In this document: in pieces, positions 44,136-53,860 of the stretch | Layout: every line of letters begins with the position of its first letter | How positions within the stretch are numbered: position 1 is the stretch's first letter | From: Bacteroidia bacterium | GTDB lineage: Bacteria > Bacteroidota > Bacteroidia > NS11-12g > UBA9320 | DNA length: 64,000 nucleotides | Assembly (NCBI GenBank): GCA_020849295.1 | Contig: JADLGN010000005.1 | Span: 273,779-337,778, forward strand | Reading direction: 5' to 3' | Program-made: the position numbers and the translations under genes | Notes under the pieces: generated by a model | What the model saw: the letters and a program-made list of their open reading frames with translations, nothing else | Database searches by the model: none | What the model was told of the DNA's origin: nothing

Positions 44136-44264
44136 GTTACAAAATTAATTGTTTGTATGCATTAATTATAAATGAACCATACTTAAAAATTTAACTTTGA
44201 TTAAATAAATTCCTTGTTACTTATTAAAAAAAACTATTGATTTGAATTTTAATAAACATTAAAA

Positions 44265-45545
44265 ATGTTATCTCAGGCTGTATTTATTATTATTTTAACA
44301 AGCGGAATATTTTGCTTTTCAAAAAATGCAGGTAAAATAAGGCGTAATATTTTGCTTGGCAAAAACTATAACCCCGGAACATCATTCAGTGAAAGATTGA
44401 AAAACATGAGTTTAATGGCTCTTGGGCAGAAAAAAATGTTTGATCGTCCGTTTGCTGCAATCCTTCATTTGCTTGTTTACTCAGGTTTTATTTTGATAAA
44501 TATTGAAGTACTTGAAATAATTACAGATGGTATTTTGAATAAACACAGGGTATTCAGTAGTTTTCTTGGCAATTTTTATTTTATAGTAATTGGCTTTTTC
44601 GAAATACTTGCAATTTGTGTTTTAGTTTCTTGTGCTATTTTTTTATTGAGAAGGAATGTTGTTAAAATTTCACGATTCAATAATAAAGATTTAGATGGTT
44701 TTCCAAGAAAAGACGCTGCAATAATTCTTATCACAGAAATAATAATGATGAGTGCTGTTTTGATAATGAATGTATGTGATATTGAATTACAAGATAGTGC
44801 AAATCTCCCAATAAGTTCAATTTTTTATAACTCATTAATTAATTTGGACAATAGTATTATTCATATTATAGAAAGGACAGCATGGTGGACACATTTTATA
44901 GGAATTATTCTTTTTCTTAATTACATACCTTTTTCAAAGCATTTTCATATTATTATGGCATTTCCAAATACTTGGTATGCTAATTTAAAAGCAAAAGGTA
45001 TGTTTGAAAACATGGAATCGGTAATACAAGAAGTTAAGTTAATGCTTGACCCTACTGCTACTGTACCAGAAGGCTATGAAGCACCAGCAAGTTTCGGTGT
45101 AAAAGATATAAAAGATTTGACTTTTAAAAATTTAATGGATGCATATTCGTGTACTGAATGCGGAAGATGTACATCAGTTTGCCCGGCAAATATTACAGGC
45201 AAAAAATTATCTCCACGAAAAGTTATTATGAGTGTAAGAGACAGACTTGAAGAAACCGGTAATAATATTGATAAATACGGAGTAGAATATGATGATAACA
45301 AAAATCTTCATGATTATATAAGTGCCGAAGAACTATGGGCTTGCAATACATGTAATGCTTGTACTGAAGCATGTCCAATACAAATTAACCCTATGGAAGT
45401 AATTTATAAAATGAGACAATATCTTGTTATGGAAAAATCAGAAGCTCCGGGTGAAATTAATATTATGTTTAACAATATTGAAAATAACGGTGCCCCCTGG
45501 CAATTTTCAGCAATGGAAAGAGATAAATGGAGTATTGAGAATTAA
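44265..45545 (+). CDS. Membrane-bound (Fe-S)-binding protein, HdrC/NarI-like fusion
   Basis: 426 residues. The N-terminal roughly 250 hold about five transmembrane helices (NarI/DsrM-like). The C-terminal part has two 4Fe-4S sites: CTECGRCTSVCPANITGKK and CNTCNACTEACPIQINP. The protein would move electrons between the quinone pool and a soluble CCG-domain partner, most likely the product of 40404-41186. The usual adjacency of the two is broken here. It ends 5 bases from the convergent response-regulator gene. Confidence 0.88.
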   Translation: MLSQAVFIIILTSGIFCFSKNAGKIRRNILLGKNYNPGTSFSERLKNMSLMALGQKKMFDRPFAAILHLLVYSGFILINIEVLEIITDGILNKHRVFSSFLGNFYFIVIGFFEILAICVLVSCAIFLLRRNVVKISRFNNKDLDGFPRKDAAIILITEIIMMSAVLIMNVCDIELQDSANLPISSIFYNSLINLDNSIIHIIERTAWWTHFIGIILFLNYIPFSKHFHIIMAFPNTWYANLKAKGMFENMESVIQEVKLMLDPTATVPEGYEAPASFGVKDIKDLTFKNLMDAYSCTECGRCTSVCPANITGKKLSPRKVIMSVRDRLEETGNNIDKYGVEYDDNKNLHDYISAEELWACNTCNACTEACPIQINPMEVIYKMRQYLVMEKSEAPGEINIMFNNIENNGAPWQFSAMERDKWSIEN

Positions 45546-45550
45546 AGAAA

Positions 45551-45958
45551 CTATTTGTAAAAGCTATTGATTTGAGGTAAACTCATTATCTTTTTACACT
45601 TTTCAATATTTAGTGATTTTTCTACATAGTCTATTACTTGTTCATAGGTTTTTGAACGGTCAATATCAACCTTATCAACCGAAGATGTTACTATTACTAC
45701 AAACACATTATCTTTAAAGTTTAAAGTTTTTATTGCATTAAGAAAATCCCATCCATTCCAAACTGGCATATTAAGATCGAGCAAAACCAAAAATTTCTCT
45801 TCAGGTTTTGCATTACTTAAAAAATCAAAAGCAAGCTTACCATTCAAAAACATAAGTGGTTCTGAGTCTAAACCACTCAGTTTTGCAATTTGAGTATGTA
45901 TAAATATTACAACTTCATCATCGTCAACTAGTAAAACTTTTAGCATATCTTTTTTCAA
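45551..45958 (-). CDS. Single-domain response regulator (receiver only)
   Basis: 135 residues, one REC domain. Acidic cluster VDDDE (about 11-15), phospho-acceptor Asp61 (LLDLNMP), the conserved VTSS segment and the Lys in VEKSL. No output domain, so it acts through protein-protein contact, as in a phosphorelay, like CheY or Spo0F. It is the fourth gene of a signalling operon and about 45% identical by eye to the neighbouring regulator, suggesting tandem duplication. Confidence 0.92.
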   Translation of the reverse strand: MKKDMLKVLLVDDDEVVIFIHTQIAKLSGLDSEPLMFLNGKLAFDFLSNAKPEEKFLVLLDLNMPVWNGWDFLNAIKTLNFKDNVFVVIVTSSVDKVDIDRSKTYEQVIDYVEKSLNIEKCKKIMSLPQINSFYK

Positions 45959-45991
45959 AAGTAAAATTATTAAATAAATATTAAGCGTGTT

Positions 45992-46402
45992 TTATATCAT
46001 AGTATTATAAAATTTTGAAATTTGTTTCATTTGTTTTAGTCTCAAGCAAGCATCAAGTGTAAGTATTTTTTCAACAAAATCAATAACAATTTTATATGAT
46101 TTTGCTTTAATATGGTCTGACAAATCAATTGATGAAGTCAGAATAACGATATAAATTTCTTTTGAATAATTTTTACTTTTCAAGGCTTCAAGAAAATCCC
46201 AACCACTAACCATTGGCATATTAATATCAAGAAAAATTAAATATGATTCATCGTCATTTTTATTTGCTTCAATAAAATCTAATGCTTTGTCTCCGCTATT
46301 AAATCCTACAGGGTCATCGCTTATTGTACTTCTTCTTACCATCATTGTATTTACCATTATAAATACATCATCATCATCTACTATTAATACTTTTAACTTC
46401 AT
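45992..46402 (-). CDS. Single-domain response regulator (receiver only)
   Basis: 136 residues, one REC domain. Acidic VDDDD (about 8-12), phospho-acceptor Asp59 (FLDINMP), LTSS and a conserved Lys in VEKIL. It is a close relative of the next gene downstream, sharing MPxxxGWDFLxAxK and the SYK/TYEQVIDxVEK region. It starts 4 bases after the PAS/GAF gene's stop, so the genes are co-translated or tightly coupled. Confidence 0.92.
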   Translation of the reverse strand: MKLKVLIVDDDDVFIMVNTMMVRRSTISDDPVGFNSGDKALDFIEANKNDDESYLIFLDINMPMVSGWDFLEALKSKNYSKEIYIVILTSSIDLSDHIKAKSYKIVIDFVEKILTLDACLRLKQMKQISKFYNTMI

Positions 46403-46406
46403 CAGT

Positions 46407-48299
46407 TTAATTATCTTTAATTTGTTCTGTATTTTGTACTATATCTCTTATTATTACATCAAGTTCATCTGCAGATTTTGATATATTTTTAAGTAATTCT
46501 TTCGCATTCATTTCATCTCCCTGATAGTTTATCAGCAAATCTACCAATCCCATTATACGTGCCAATGGGGCTCTTACTATATGAGACTGAGTCCATGCTA
46601 TTTCTCTAAGTTTGATATTTTGCTGGCTAATTGCTTCTATACTTTCTCTAAGCTCGGTTATATCTTGCATTGCACCAATCACCCTCGTAGGATTGTCTTC
46701 AGTATCATAAATTGCAAATGCACGGTCTAGTATGTACTTATATTTTCCGTCAGCACACAAAAATCTGTACTCAAGCTGTAATTGTTCTTCTTTATGCTGA
46801 AAAAATAATTCGATGTGATTACTTACTTTTTCTAAATCATCCGGATGTATTTTATCTTTCCACCAGTTTGCCATATTTGATACTTTGTCGGCTATATATC
46901 CAAACATGTGATACATACTCATATTGTATTGCATTGTATCATTTAGTACATCCCAGTCCCATATTGTATCGCTTGTTGCTTTGGCAAGTATTTCATATTT
47001 GTTATTACTTATTTTTATTTCATTTTGGCTAATATTATTTTCCAACAATATTCCTAAAAACTTAGCAATCCTTTCTATCAGTTCAATTTCAAGTTTATCA
47101 ATTTTTTTAATTTTATTATAACAAATCACAAAACCTCCTAATGCTTTCCCATAACTTTTTTGTATAGGTGTGGCTACAAGACCTTTTATATCAAATTTTA
47201 CTGCTGTTTCTATCAAATGATTCCATTCCTTGTTGTTTTCAAAGTTTTCAATAATCACAGTTTCAGAATTTGAAATAGCATAATTACATGGATATTCAAT
47301 TTGCTCTATAGTTTTTCCTTCTATTATTGAAATTAATTCTTTAGGTACTTTGCTACCATTTACCAAAGATTTTATTGTATTGTCTTTCTCTATTTTTAGT
47401 ATTGTGCAATATGAATCTGGTATTATATCTTCAATTTTGCTTACAAATTTTTCTAAAACATTTTCAAAAGAAATAAGCGGATTGGCATTTAGCTCAAAAA
47501 TCTCGTTTTCTAATGCCAGAATATTTTCATTCATTTTTTTTAAGGTAATTTCATTGCCTAAAACCAGTCTTGCTTTTCTGTTTTCGAATACAATTTCGGC
47601 ACTGTTTAATTCTACTTTTATAATTCTGCCTTCCTTAGTAATATGATTATTTATAACATTATATGTATCACTCGACTGGTTAAGATTAATAATTTCTTCT
47701 ATAACTTTATTTTCATGTTTAAGCCTTATATCGGAAATTGTCATTTTTAAAAATTCATCTTGAGAATAGCCATACAATTTTATTGTAGAAATATTAACAC
47801 TCAGAAACTTTAATGTTTCAACATCATAAACCCACATAGGGCTTGGGCTCAAATTATAAAGTTGCTTATATTTCTGTTCAGATTCTTCAAGTTGATTTTT
47901 TATTTTTTTTCGTTCAGTACTATATGAAATACTTTTAATAATATTGCTTGAGTTTAACTCATCTTTTATCAAATAATCTGATGCACCAATTTGAATTGTT
48001 TGTGTGCCAAACTCTCTGTTATTGTAACCTGTAAGTACTATTACGGGAATTTTTGAAGCTTTTTCTACAATGTCTGATACTAATTCTGCACCATTTGCAT
48101 CGGGCAAAGAAAGGTCTAATAATATCACATCAAAATTTTTGTATTCTGATAAACATTCAATTGCTTTACTATATGTTTCAGCTACTACAATCTCGCCTAT
48201 TGTTTTTTGACCACTCAAATATTCTTTTATTAGCAATTGATCTCCTAAATTGTCTTCTATTAACAGTATTTTTATATTATGCTTTAAATTACCTAACAT
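46407..48299 (-). CDS. REC-PAS-GAF-PAS sensor with a histidine phosphotransfer/dimerisation helix but no ATPase domain
   Basis: 630 residues. REC domain (about 8-125, Asp62 in LLDLSLPDANG), PAS (about 140-255), GAF (about 285-425), PAS-PAC (about 430-545) and a HisKA-like helix pair at the end, with His573 in WTQSHIVRAPLARIMGLVDL. The protein stops 57 residues after this His, so no HATPase domain is present. It cannot autophosphorylate; it could be phosphorylated in trans by the neighbouring kinase or serve as a regulator. It follows the kinase gene by 46 bases. Confidence 0.88.
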   Translation of the reverse strand: MLGNLKHNIKILLIEDNLGDQLLIKEYLSGQKTIGEIVVAETYSKAIECLSEYKNFDVILLDLSLPDANGAELVSDIVEKASKIPVIVLTGYNNREFGTQTIQIGASDYLIKDELNSSNIIKSISYSTERKKIKNQLEESEQKYKQLYNLSPSPMWVYDVETLKFLSVNISTIKLYGYSQDEFLKMTISDIRLKHENKVIEEIINLNQSSDTYNVINNHITKEGRIIKVELNSAEIVFENRKARLVLGNEITLKKMNENILALENEIFELNANPLISFENVLEKFVSKIEDIIPDSYCTILKIEKDNTIKSLVNGSKVPKELISIIEGKTIEQIEYPCNYAISNSETVIIENFENNKEWNHLIETAVKFDIKGLVATPIQKSYGKALGGFVICYNKIKKIDKLEIELIERIAKFLGILLENNISQNEIKISNNKYEILAKATSDTIWDWDVLNDTMQYNMSMYHMFGYIADKVSNMANWWKDKIHPDDLEKVSNHIELFFQHKEEQLQLEYRFLCADGKYKYILDRAFAIYDTEDNPTRVIGAMQDITELRESIEAISQQNIKLREIAWTQSHIVRAPLARIMGLVDLLINYQGDEMNAKELLKNISKSADELDVIIRDIVQNTEQIKDN

Positions 48300-48345
48300 G
48301 TTTTCAATATTAAAATTTATTTTATAAATCTGTTTTTTAATTTTT

Positions 48346-50901
48346 TTACATTGCTTTGCTAATTGTAAAGAAAAATGAAGTGCCAGTTCCCGGCTCAGAT
48401 TCTACCCATATTTTACCATTATGCAATTCTACTATTTTTTTACAAATAGCCAGTCCTATTCCTGTTCCTCTTTTGTCGCTACCGGGTACTGCTCTTTGAA
48501 AAATTACAAATATTTTTTCATGAAACTTTGGGTCAATCCCTGTACCATTGTCACTTATGCAAAATTTCCATTGTATATCTGTTTCTTCGCAAGTAATATT
48601 TATTATCGGCTCTTTTTCATCAGGAGTGTATTTTAAGGCATTGCTTATCAAATTTTGAAAAACTTGACTAATTGATGTCTTTATTGCAAATATTTCAGGC
48701 AATTTTCCGTAGTTAATTTTTGCATTTCTTTCAGTTATTGCATTTTTGTTAAGGAAAATTATTTCATCTAATATTTGATTTAAATTCACTACACTCAAAT
48801 CATTTCTGTTTTTACCTGCTTTTGAATATTCAAGTAAATCATATATTAGCTGTTTCATTCTTGTTGCACCATCTATTGCATGTTTTATATATTCTTTGGC
48901 TGTATCGTCAAAAGTATCATTGTACTTTTCATCTAATAATTTCATAAATCCACTAACCATTCTCAATGGTTCTTGCATATCATGTGAAGCAACATAAGCA
49001 AACTGTTCAAGTTCGGCATTAGATTTTTCAAGAATTTGCGACTTACGTGTAAGTTCTGAGTTTAACTTATTAATTTCATCAATTGTTTTATATCTTTCTG
49101 TAATATCAGTAAGAAATGACTGATAATTTCCATCTGACATCAGTTTTACTCTTACTTCTATATTTTTTTCTATATCATCTTTGGTTTTTAAAACTCTTTC
49201 TGCAATTGTTACTTTATCTTTTTTTATGATTCCCAAATTAATCGGTTTTTCAATTAGGTTCTTTGAAGTAATAAGGTCTGATACTTTCATCTTAAGTAGT
49301 TCTTGTTTAGTGTATCCAAGCAGTGTGCACCCGTATGTATTGATATCAATTATGTTTAATTGTGGATCGGTTATTAAAATTGCATCAGGAGCTTGTTCTA
49401 CAAGAGTTCTGTAATATTCTTCTTTTACTTTTAGTTTAGCTTCGGTGTTTTTATGTTCACTTATATCTAATCCCATACCAATCAAGCATGGTTTTCCATC
49501 ATATATATATTTATAACCATTACAATAATAAGGAATATTTATTTTGTCTTTAGTATAAAAATAAGAGTCAATTTCATCGTAACCATTTAAGAAAACTGAT
49601 TCTATTTTTTGTTTTATTTTTGGTTTTTCAGTTTCATCAAAAAAGTCAAGAGGACTCATCAATTTCAACTCTTCACAACTGTATCCTGATACTGTTTCGA
49701 AATTTTTGTTCCATAGTAAAAATTTTCCATTTTGATCAAATAAGTAAAATGTACCGGGGAGGCTGTTAATAATTGATTCTGCTTTCTTTTTTTCATTTTC
49801 TATTGCGATGTTTGCTTTTTTAAGTTCATCAATATTTGATATTAAAGCTATTGAACCTATTATATTGCCAAGCTTATTTATATATGGAGAGCCATTTATC
49901 ATTACACATTTTGGCTTTCCTGTTTTAGTATAAAGAGTTATTTCATAGCTGCTTGATTTACGATTTTTTCTTTCAATATTTATCTCTTTTATTCTTTGCT
50001 TATCTGATTCTCCATTAATAATTAAATCATAAGCTATTTTCCCTATAAGTTCATGTCGTTGATATTGTAATTCATCACAAAACTTATCATTTACATACAT
50101 TATTTTATCGTTATCGTCAACAATAAGGAGGCTTTCGTTCATCTTATTTACTATAACATCCCATTGATGTTGTGGTGAAAAATCGAGTATTTTAAATTTT
50201 AAAACTGCAATAAATGCAGAAATTGAAAAAAGTGTAGAAAGGGGTGCGCCTAAGGGTATGTCGTTTTGAACAGAAAATAAAGGTAAGATAATTTCAGTAG
50301 GTACTCCAATTAAAAAAGGAATTAAATATCCTAATAATAAAATTAATGAAGCTTTTTTTACATCACCTTCTTTTACCTTAAAATATGATATACACAATAG
50401 TATAAATATTGCTAAAGCATTTGTAATTATACAAAAATAAATTATTGAGTTTGCAAGTGTAGTTGCTGGTGTAAATATCCATTGCCAAAATTGTGATTGT
50501 ACAATACTGTATGAATCTAATCTGGCTGAAACAAGTAAAACACATATTACATTAGGAAAAATCAGTAAAAAAAAAATTGAATATTCAGAAATCCATTTAA
50601 TCCAACCATTAATATTTATTAAAAAATAAATACCTAAAGGAAAAACAATGATTGAAAAAATATTTGAAATCATATTCCATTCAATAGCTGTTTGTTTGCT
50701 TTCACTCAAATGTGTAAATCCTGAAGAAAGTTGCCAAAAAGAAATAGTAAGAGCAAATAATGAAAATATAAAATTTAGCCAGGTAGATGGTAATCTTACA
50801 AAGACATATAAAAAAATTAAAAAGTTAATTATTGAAGGTATTAGAGCTATTAGAACCAAATCGGTTCTTCCAAAATCAAGATTTAAATATTTTTCTATCA
50901 A
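48346..50901 (-). CDS. 7TM-region hybrid-type sensor histidine kinase with three PAS domains
   Basis: 851 residues. Seven N-terminal hydrophobic segments (about 15-240, histidine-kinase 7TM region), then three PAS domains (about 250-365, 370-485 and 490-610), a DHp domain with His640 (ASHDMQEPLRMVSGFMKLLD) and a HATPase with N box (QNLISNALKYTP), G1 (DNGTGIDP) and G2 (GTGIGLAIC). It likely phosphorylates the three receiver domains downstream. The start is TTG at 50901: no ATG precedes the first helix. A minus-strand TAATTTTG just upstream (about 50926-50933) may be the -7 box. Confidence 0.9.
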   Translation of the reverse strand: MIEKYLNLDFGRTDLVLIALIPSIINFLIFLYVFVRLPSTWLNFIFSLFALTISFWQLSSGFTHLSESKQTAIEWNMISNIFSIIVFPLGIYFLININGWIKWISEYSIFFLLIFPNVICVLLVSARLDSYSIVQSQFWQWIFTPATTLANSIIYFCIITNALAIFILLCISYFKVKEGDVKKASLILLLGYLIPFLIGVPTEIILPLFSVQNDIPLGAPLSTLFSISAFIAVLKFKILDFSPQHQWDVIVNKMNESLLIVDDNDKIMYVNDKFCDELQYQRHELIGKIAYDLIINGESDKQRIKEINIERKNRKSSSYEITLYTKTGKPKCVMINGSPYINKLGNIIGSIALISNIDELKKANIAIENEKKKAESIINSLPGTFYLFDQNGKFLLWNKNFETVSGYSCEELKLMSPLDFFDETEKPKIKQKIESVFLNGYDEIDSYFYTKDKINIPYYCNGYKYIYDGKPCLIGMGLDISEHKNTEAKLKVKEEYYRTLVEQAPDAILITDPQLNIIDINTYGCTLLGYTKQELLKMKVSDLITSKNLIEKPINLGIIKKDKVTIAERVLKTKDDIEKNIEVRVKLMSDGNYQSFLTDITERYKTIDEINKLNSELTRKSQILEKSNAELEQFAYVASHDMQEPLRMVSGFMKLLDEKYNDTFDDTAKEYIKHAIDGATRMKQLIYDLLEYSKAGKNRNDLSVVNLNQILDEIIFLNKNAITERNAKINYGKLPEIFAIKTSISQVFQNLISNALKYTPDEKEPIINITCEETDIQWKFCISDNGTGIDPKFHEKIFVIFQRAVPGSDKRGTGIGLAICKKIVELHNGKIWVESEPGTGTSFFFTISKAM

Positions 50902-50975
50902 AAATTAAATAATTAGCTAAGCAAAATTAATTAAATAGAATATTTACTTGCTAACTAACTAAAATATTTTTCCAC

Positions 50976-52070
50976 TTATGAGCCGCGGCGTGGTATATTT
51001 GGTACACCTATGCTGAATTTTTCATTTTTCAGTTTTGAATATTCTAAATGATTTTCTTTCATTTGTTTGTTTTCAATTCTTTGTATATAGATTTTTTCGG
51101 CAAAATATAATGCACTTGTAAAAGATGATATATCAGCTATCCCTTTGCCAGCCAATGAATATGCTGTTCCATGGTCGGGTGATGTTCTAATAATTGGTAA
51201 TCCTGCTGTAAAATTTACTCCTTCTTCAAATGAAATATATTTAAACGGAATTAATCCTTGGTCATGATACATTGCAAGTACTGCATCAAACTTAGCAAAC
51301 TGGTTATTTCCAAAAAAACCATCGGCAGAGTATGTTCCCCAAACCTCTATTCCCTTATTACGAGCCTCATTTATTGACGGATTTATTATCTCTATTTCTT
51401 CTTTGCCAATTTCTCCATTATCACCTGTATGTGGGTTCAATCCAAGTACAGCAATTTTTGGTATAGCTATTCCAAAATCTTCTTTTAAGCAATTATTCAA
51501 AACCTGAATTTTTTCAATTATCAATTCCTTTGTAAGTATTTCAGATACATCTTTAAGAGGTACATGTTCAGTAACAAGTCCTACTCTAAGAACATCAGAA
51601 ACCAACATCATTGAATATTTTTTACAATTAAATTGATTTGCAATATATCCTGTCTGTCCATTATAATTAAATTCACTGTTTTTTATAGTTTGCTTGTCAA
51701 TTGGTGAGGTACATAATACATCTATTCTGTTATTTTTCAAATCATCAATTGCTGTTTTTAATGATGAAAATGCAAAAGCCCCGGCTTGTTCTGATGCTTG
51801 CCCGGGCGTAATTGTAATCTCACTTTCATAACAAATTTTAAGATTTAATTTATTCGGTTCACATTCTTCTGTGCTTTTTATTATTTTATAAAATGGCTTA
51901 TCAGTTAAGTTTAGTAAGTTTTTGTAGTATTTAAAAACCTGTACATTTGCATACAATACAGGTATAAATTTATCATACATTCTTTCATCTGCAAAAGTTC
52001 GTAAAACTATTTCTGGTCCTATACCATTAATATCTCCCGAAGTAATACCTATAATCGTTCTATCCTTCAT
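50976..52070 (-). CDS. pdxA: 4-hydroxythreonine-4-phosphate dehydrogenase
   Basis: 364 residues. PdxA oxidises 4-phosphohydroxy-L-threonine in the DXP-dependent pyridoxal-phosphate pathway. Family motifs: GITSGDINGIGPEIVLR at the start, TSPIDKQTI, NPHTGDNGEIG, YHDQGLIPFKYI and TSPDHGTAYSLAGKGIAD with metal-binding His residues. It starts 50 bases after fabH ends and is probably co-transcribed. No other pdx gene is seen in this window. Confidence 0.95.
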   Translation of the reverse strand: MKDRTIIGITSGDINGIGPEIVLRTFADERMYDKFIPVLYANVQVFKYYKNLLNLTDKPFYKIIKSTEECEPNKLNLKICYESEITITPGQASEQAGAFAFSSLKTAIDDLKNNRIDVLCTSPIDKQTIKNSEFNYNGQTGYIANQFNCKKYSMMLVSDVLRVGLVTEHVPLKDVSEILTKELIIEKIQVLNNCLKEDFGIAIPKIAVLGLNPHTGDNGEIGKEEIEIINPSINEARNKGIEVWGTYSADGFFGNNQFAKFDAVLAMYHDQGLIPFKYISFEEGVNFTAGLPIIRTSPDHGTAYSLAGKGIADISSFTSALYFAEKIYIQRIENKQMKENHLEYSKLKNEKFSIGVPNIPRRGS

Positions 52071-52119
52071 ATTTCAAGTTGCAAATTTCAGTTTTTTTAT
52101 TATAAATTAAATGAATATT

Positions 52120-53109
52120 TTACCACTTTATCAAAGCACTTGCCCAAGTAAATCCACTGCCGAAAGCTGCAAGACAAATCAGGTCTCCTTCATTTACTTT
52201 TCCTTGTTGCCATGCTTCCGACAAAGCTATAGGAATTGAAGCTGCTGTAGTATTGCCGTAATTCATTATATTATTAAAAACCTGATCATCTCTAAGTTTC
52301 ATTGTGCGTTGTATAAACTGTGCTATTCTAAGGTTAGCCTGATGTGGTATTAATAAATTAATATCTTTAGATAAATAGCCATTTTTTATTAACGCTTCAT
52401 TTATTACTTCTGGAAATCTTGTAACGGCATGCTTAAAAACATTATTTCCGTTCATAACAGGATAAAATCTTTCAGCATTAAATGGTTTTCCTTTTTCGCT
52501 TGTACAACACCTGTCTTTAGCCATAAGTTCTTCTGCATGTTTGCCTTCACTATGTAAATGAGTAGATAGTATTCCTCTGTTTTTTTTCTCTGATGCACTA
52601 ACTACAGCAGCACCTGCACCATCTCCAAATATTACAGAAACATTTCTTCCACTTGTTGAAATATCCATTCCGGTACTTTGAATTTCGGAACCAATTACAA
52701 GTATATTTTTGAACATTCCGGTTTTTATATATTGATCAGCTATACTAAGTCCGTAAACAAATCCCGAACACTGATTTCTTATATCCAAAGCTCCAATTGT
52801 ACCTAAGCCCAATTGTTCCTGCACTAATACACCGCTACCTGGGAAAAAATAATCAGGTGATAACGTACAAAAAATTATAAAATCAATATCTTCTACATTT
52901 ATGTTGGCATTTTTTATAGCAATTAATGATGCTTTGACTCCCATACCGGCAGTTGACTCTGTATCAATATCAACCCAGTGGCGAGTATTTATACCTGTAC
53001 GTTCTACAATCCACTCATCAGATGTGTCCATTAATTTTTCAAGATCTTTATTAGTTACGCATCTTGGAGGCACATAATGACCTAACCCTGAAATATATGA
53101 TTGTGGCAT
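52120..53109 (-). CDS. fabH: 3-oxoacyl-ACP synthase III
   Basis: 329 residues, a KAS III that starts fatty-acid elongation by condensing an acyl-CoA primer with malonyl-ACP. The catalytic triad Cys114 (QCSGFVYGL), His256 (IPHQANLRI) and Asn286 (MNYGNTTAASIP) is intact with exact family spacing, plus GDGAGAAVV. Bacteroidota usually have more than one FabH; whether this is the housekeeping copy cannot be decided. The rpmF-plsX neighbours seen in many genomes are absent. A minus-strand TAGGTTTG lies at 53135-53142. Confidence 0.93.
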   Translation of the reverse strand: MPQSYISGLGHYVPPRCVTNKDLEKLMDTSDEWIVERTGINTRHWVDIDTESTAGMGVKASLIAIKNANINVEDIDFIIFCTLSPDYFFPGSGVLVQEQLGLGTIGALDIRNQCSGFVYGLSIADQYIKTGMFKNILVIGSEIQSTGMDISTSGRNVSVIFGDGAGAAVVSASEKKNRGILSTHLHSEGKHAEELMAKDRCCTSEKGKPFNAERFYPVMNGNNVFKHAVTRFPEVINEALIKNGYLSKDINLLIPHQANLRIAQFIQRTMKLRDDQVFNNIMNYGNTTAASIPIALSEAWQQGKVNEGDLICLAAFGSGFTWASALIKW

Positions 53110-53134
53110 TTTTGTTTTGATTTTTTTATTGAAA

Positions 53135-53142
53135 CAAACCTA
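53135..53142 (-). promoter_or_regulatory. Candidate -7 element (TAGGTTTG) for fabH-pdxA
   Basis: TAGGTTTG on the minus strand matches TAnnTTTG, 25 bases before the fabH ATG and downstream of a terminator-like hairpin. No -33 TTG is evident. Confidence 0.35.
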
Positions 53143-53162
53143 CAATTTTTTTTATTCATTAA

Positions 53163-53192
53163 AAAAGCATAAGTAATAATACCTATGCTTTT
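53163..53192 (-). terminator. Terminator-like hairpin after the zinc-motif gene
   Basis: AAAAGCATA (53163-53171) pairs with TATGCTTTT (53184-53192); read on the minus strand the stem runs into six T. It separates the zinc-motif gene from fabH. Confidence 0.55.
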
Positions 53193-53215
53193 CTGTAAAA
53201 TTAGTAAGTAGTGAT

Positions 53216-53680
53216 TTATAATTTAGCTTCAGTTTCCCAGCCGTCTTCGGTTCTTTTTATTGTTAATCCAACATCACAATAAATACCGTTTAAAACTAGT
53301 GGGAGTCTTGAGTTATTGTAGCCTATGCTTCCAAGATACTCATAGGTATCTTTTTGTGTTTCGAAAAATCTTTTTTCAGATTTAGGATTTTGAGTTTCTT
53401 CAACTTTATTTTCCGTTTCAATTTTTTCTTTTGAGTTAAGCGAACTTTTTAGTTCAACAACTCTTGCTTTTAGCAATTCAATAAATCTTTCATCAGCATC
53501 TGCCGGTACTGTAAGAGTAATTATTTTTTGATTATTTTTTCCAAGCCAATATCTCGATCTACAACTACTGCTGCAATATTTTGCATCATTTCTATTTGCT
53601 ATAAATTCTATCCCACAGCATTGGCAAACTGATTTGGGTTTAGCATATAAATGTTTTTTGTCTGAGATTATTTCTTCCAT
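53216..53680 (-). CDS. Small protein with a Cys4 zinc-binding motif
   Basis: 154 residues, no signal peptide. A zinc-knuckle-like motif lies near the N-terminus (VCQCCGIEFIANRNDAKYCS followed by a second SSCRSRYW), seen in recombinase and DNA-binding-associated small proteins. Then comes a Lys/Glu-rich linker (about 70-105) and a C-terminal part (YEYLGSIGYNNSRLPLVLNG) I do not recognise. Function unknown; a nucleic-acid link is a guess. It is flanked by terminators and transcribed alone. Confidence 0.6.
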   Translation of the reverse strand: MEEIISDKKHLYAKPKSVCQCCGIEFIANRNDAKYCSSSCRSRYWLGKNNQKIITLTVPADADERFIELLKARVVELKSSLNSKEKIETENKVEETQNPKSEKRFFETQKDTYEYLGSIGYNNSRLPLVLNGIYCDVGLTIKRTEDGWETEAKL

Positions 53681-53795
53681 TGTTGTAGTATTTATTTTAA
53701 AATATCTAATTACAAAGGTTGTTTAATAATATCAGTTATTTATAACGCTTAATAAACAGGTGTTTCTTTTATTGGACGCAGAAAAATTATGTAAT

Positions 53796-53832
53796 AAAAA
53801 AAGCGGTATGATAGATTTATACCGCTTTTTTT
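53796..53832. terminator. Strong bidirectional-looking terminator
   Basis: A-run then GCGGTAT (53796-53809) and ATACCGC then T-run (53819-53832) form a 14-bp stem with a 9-base loop and T-tracts on both strands. It sits after the Lys/Cys-rich gene (minus strand). Confidence 0.8.
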
Positions 53833-53860
53833 TAAATTTTTTAATTAGTAAAATTTATTA

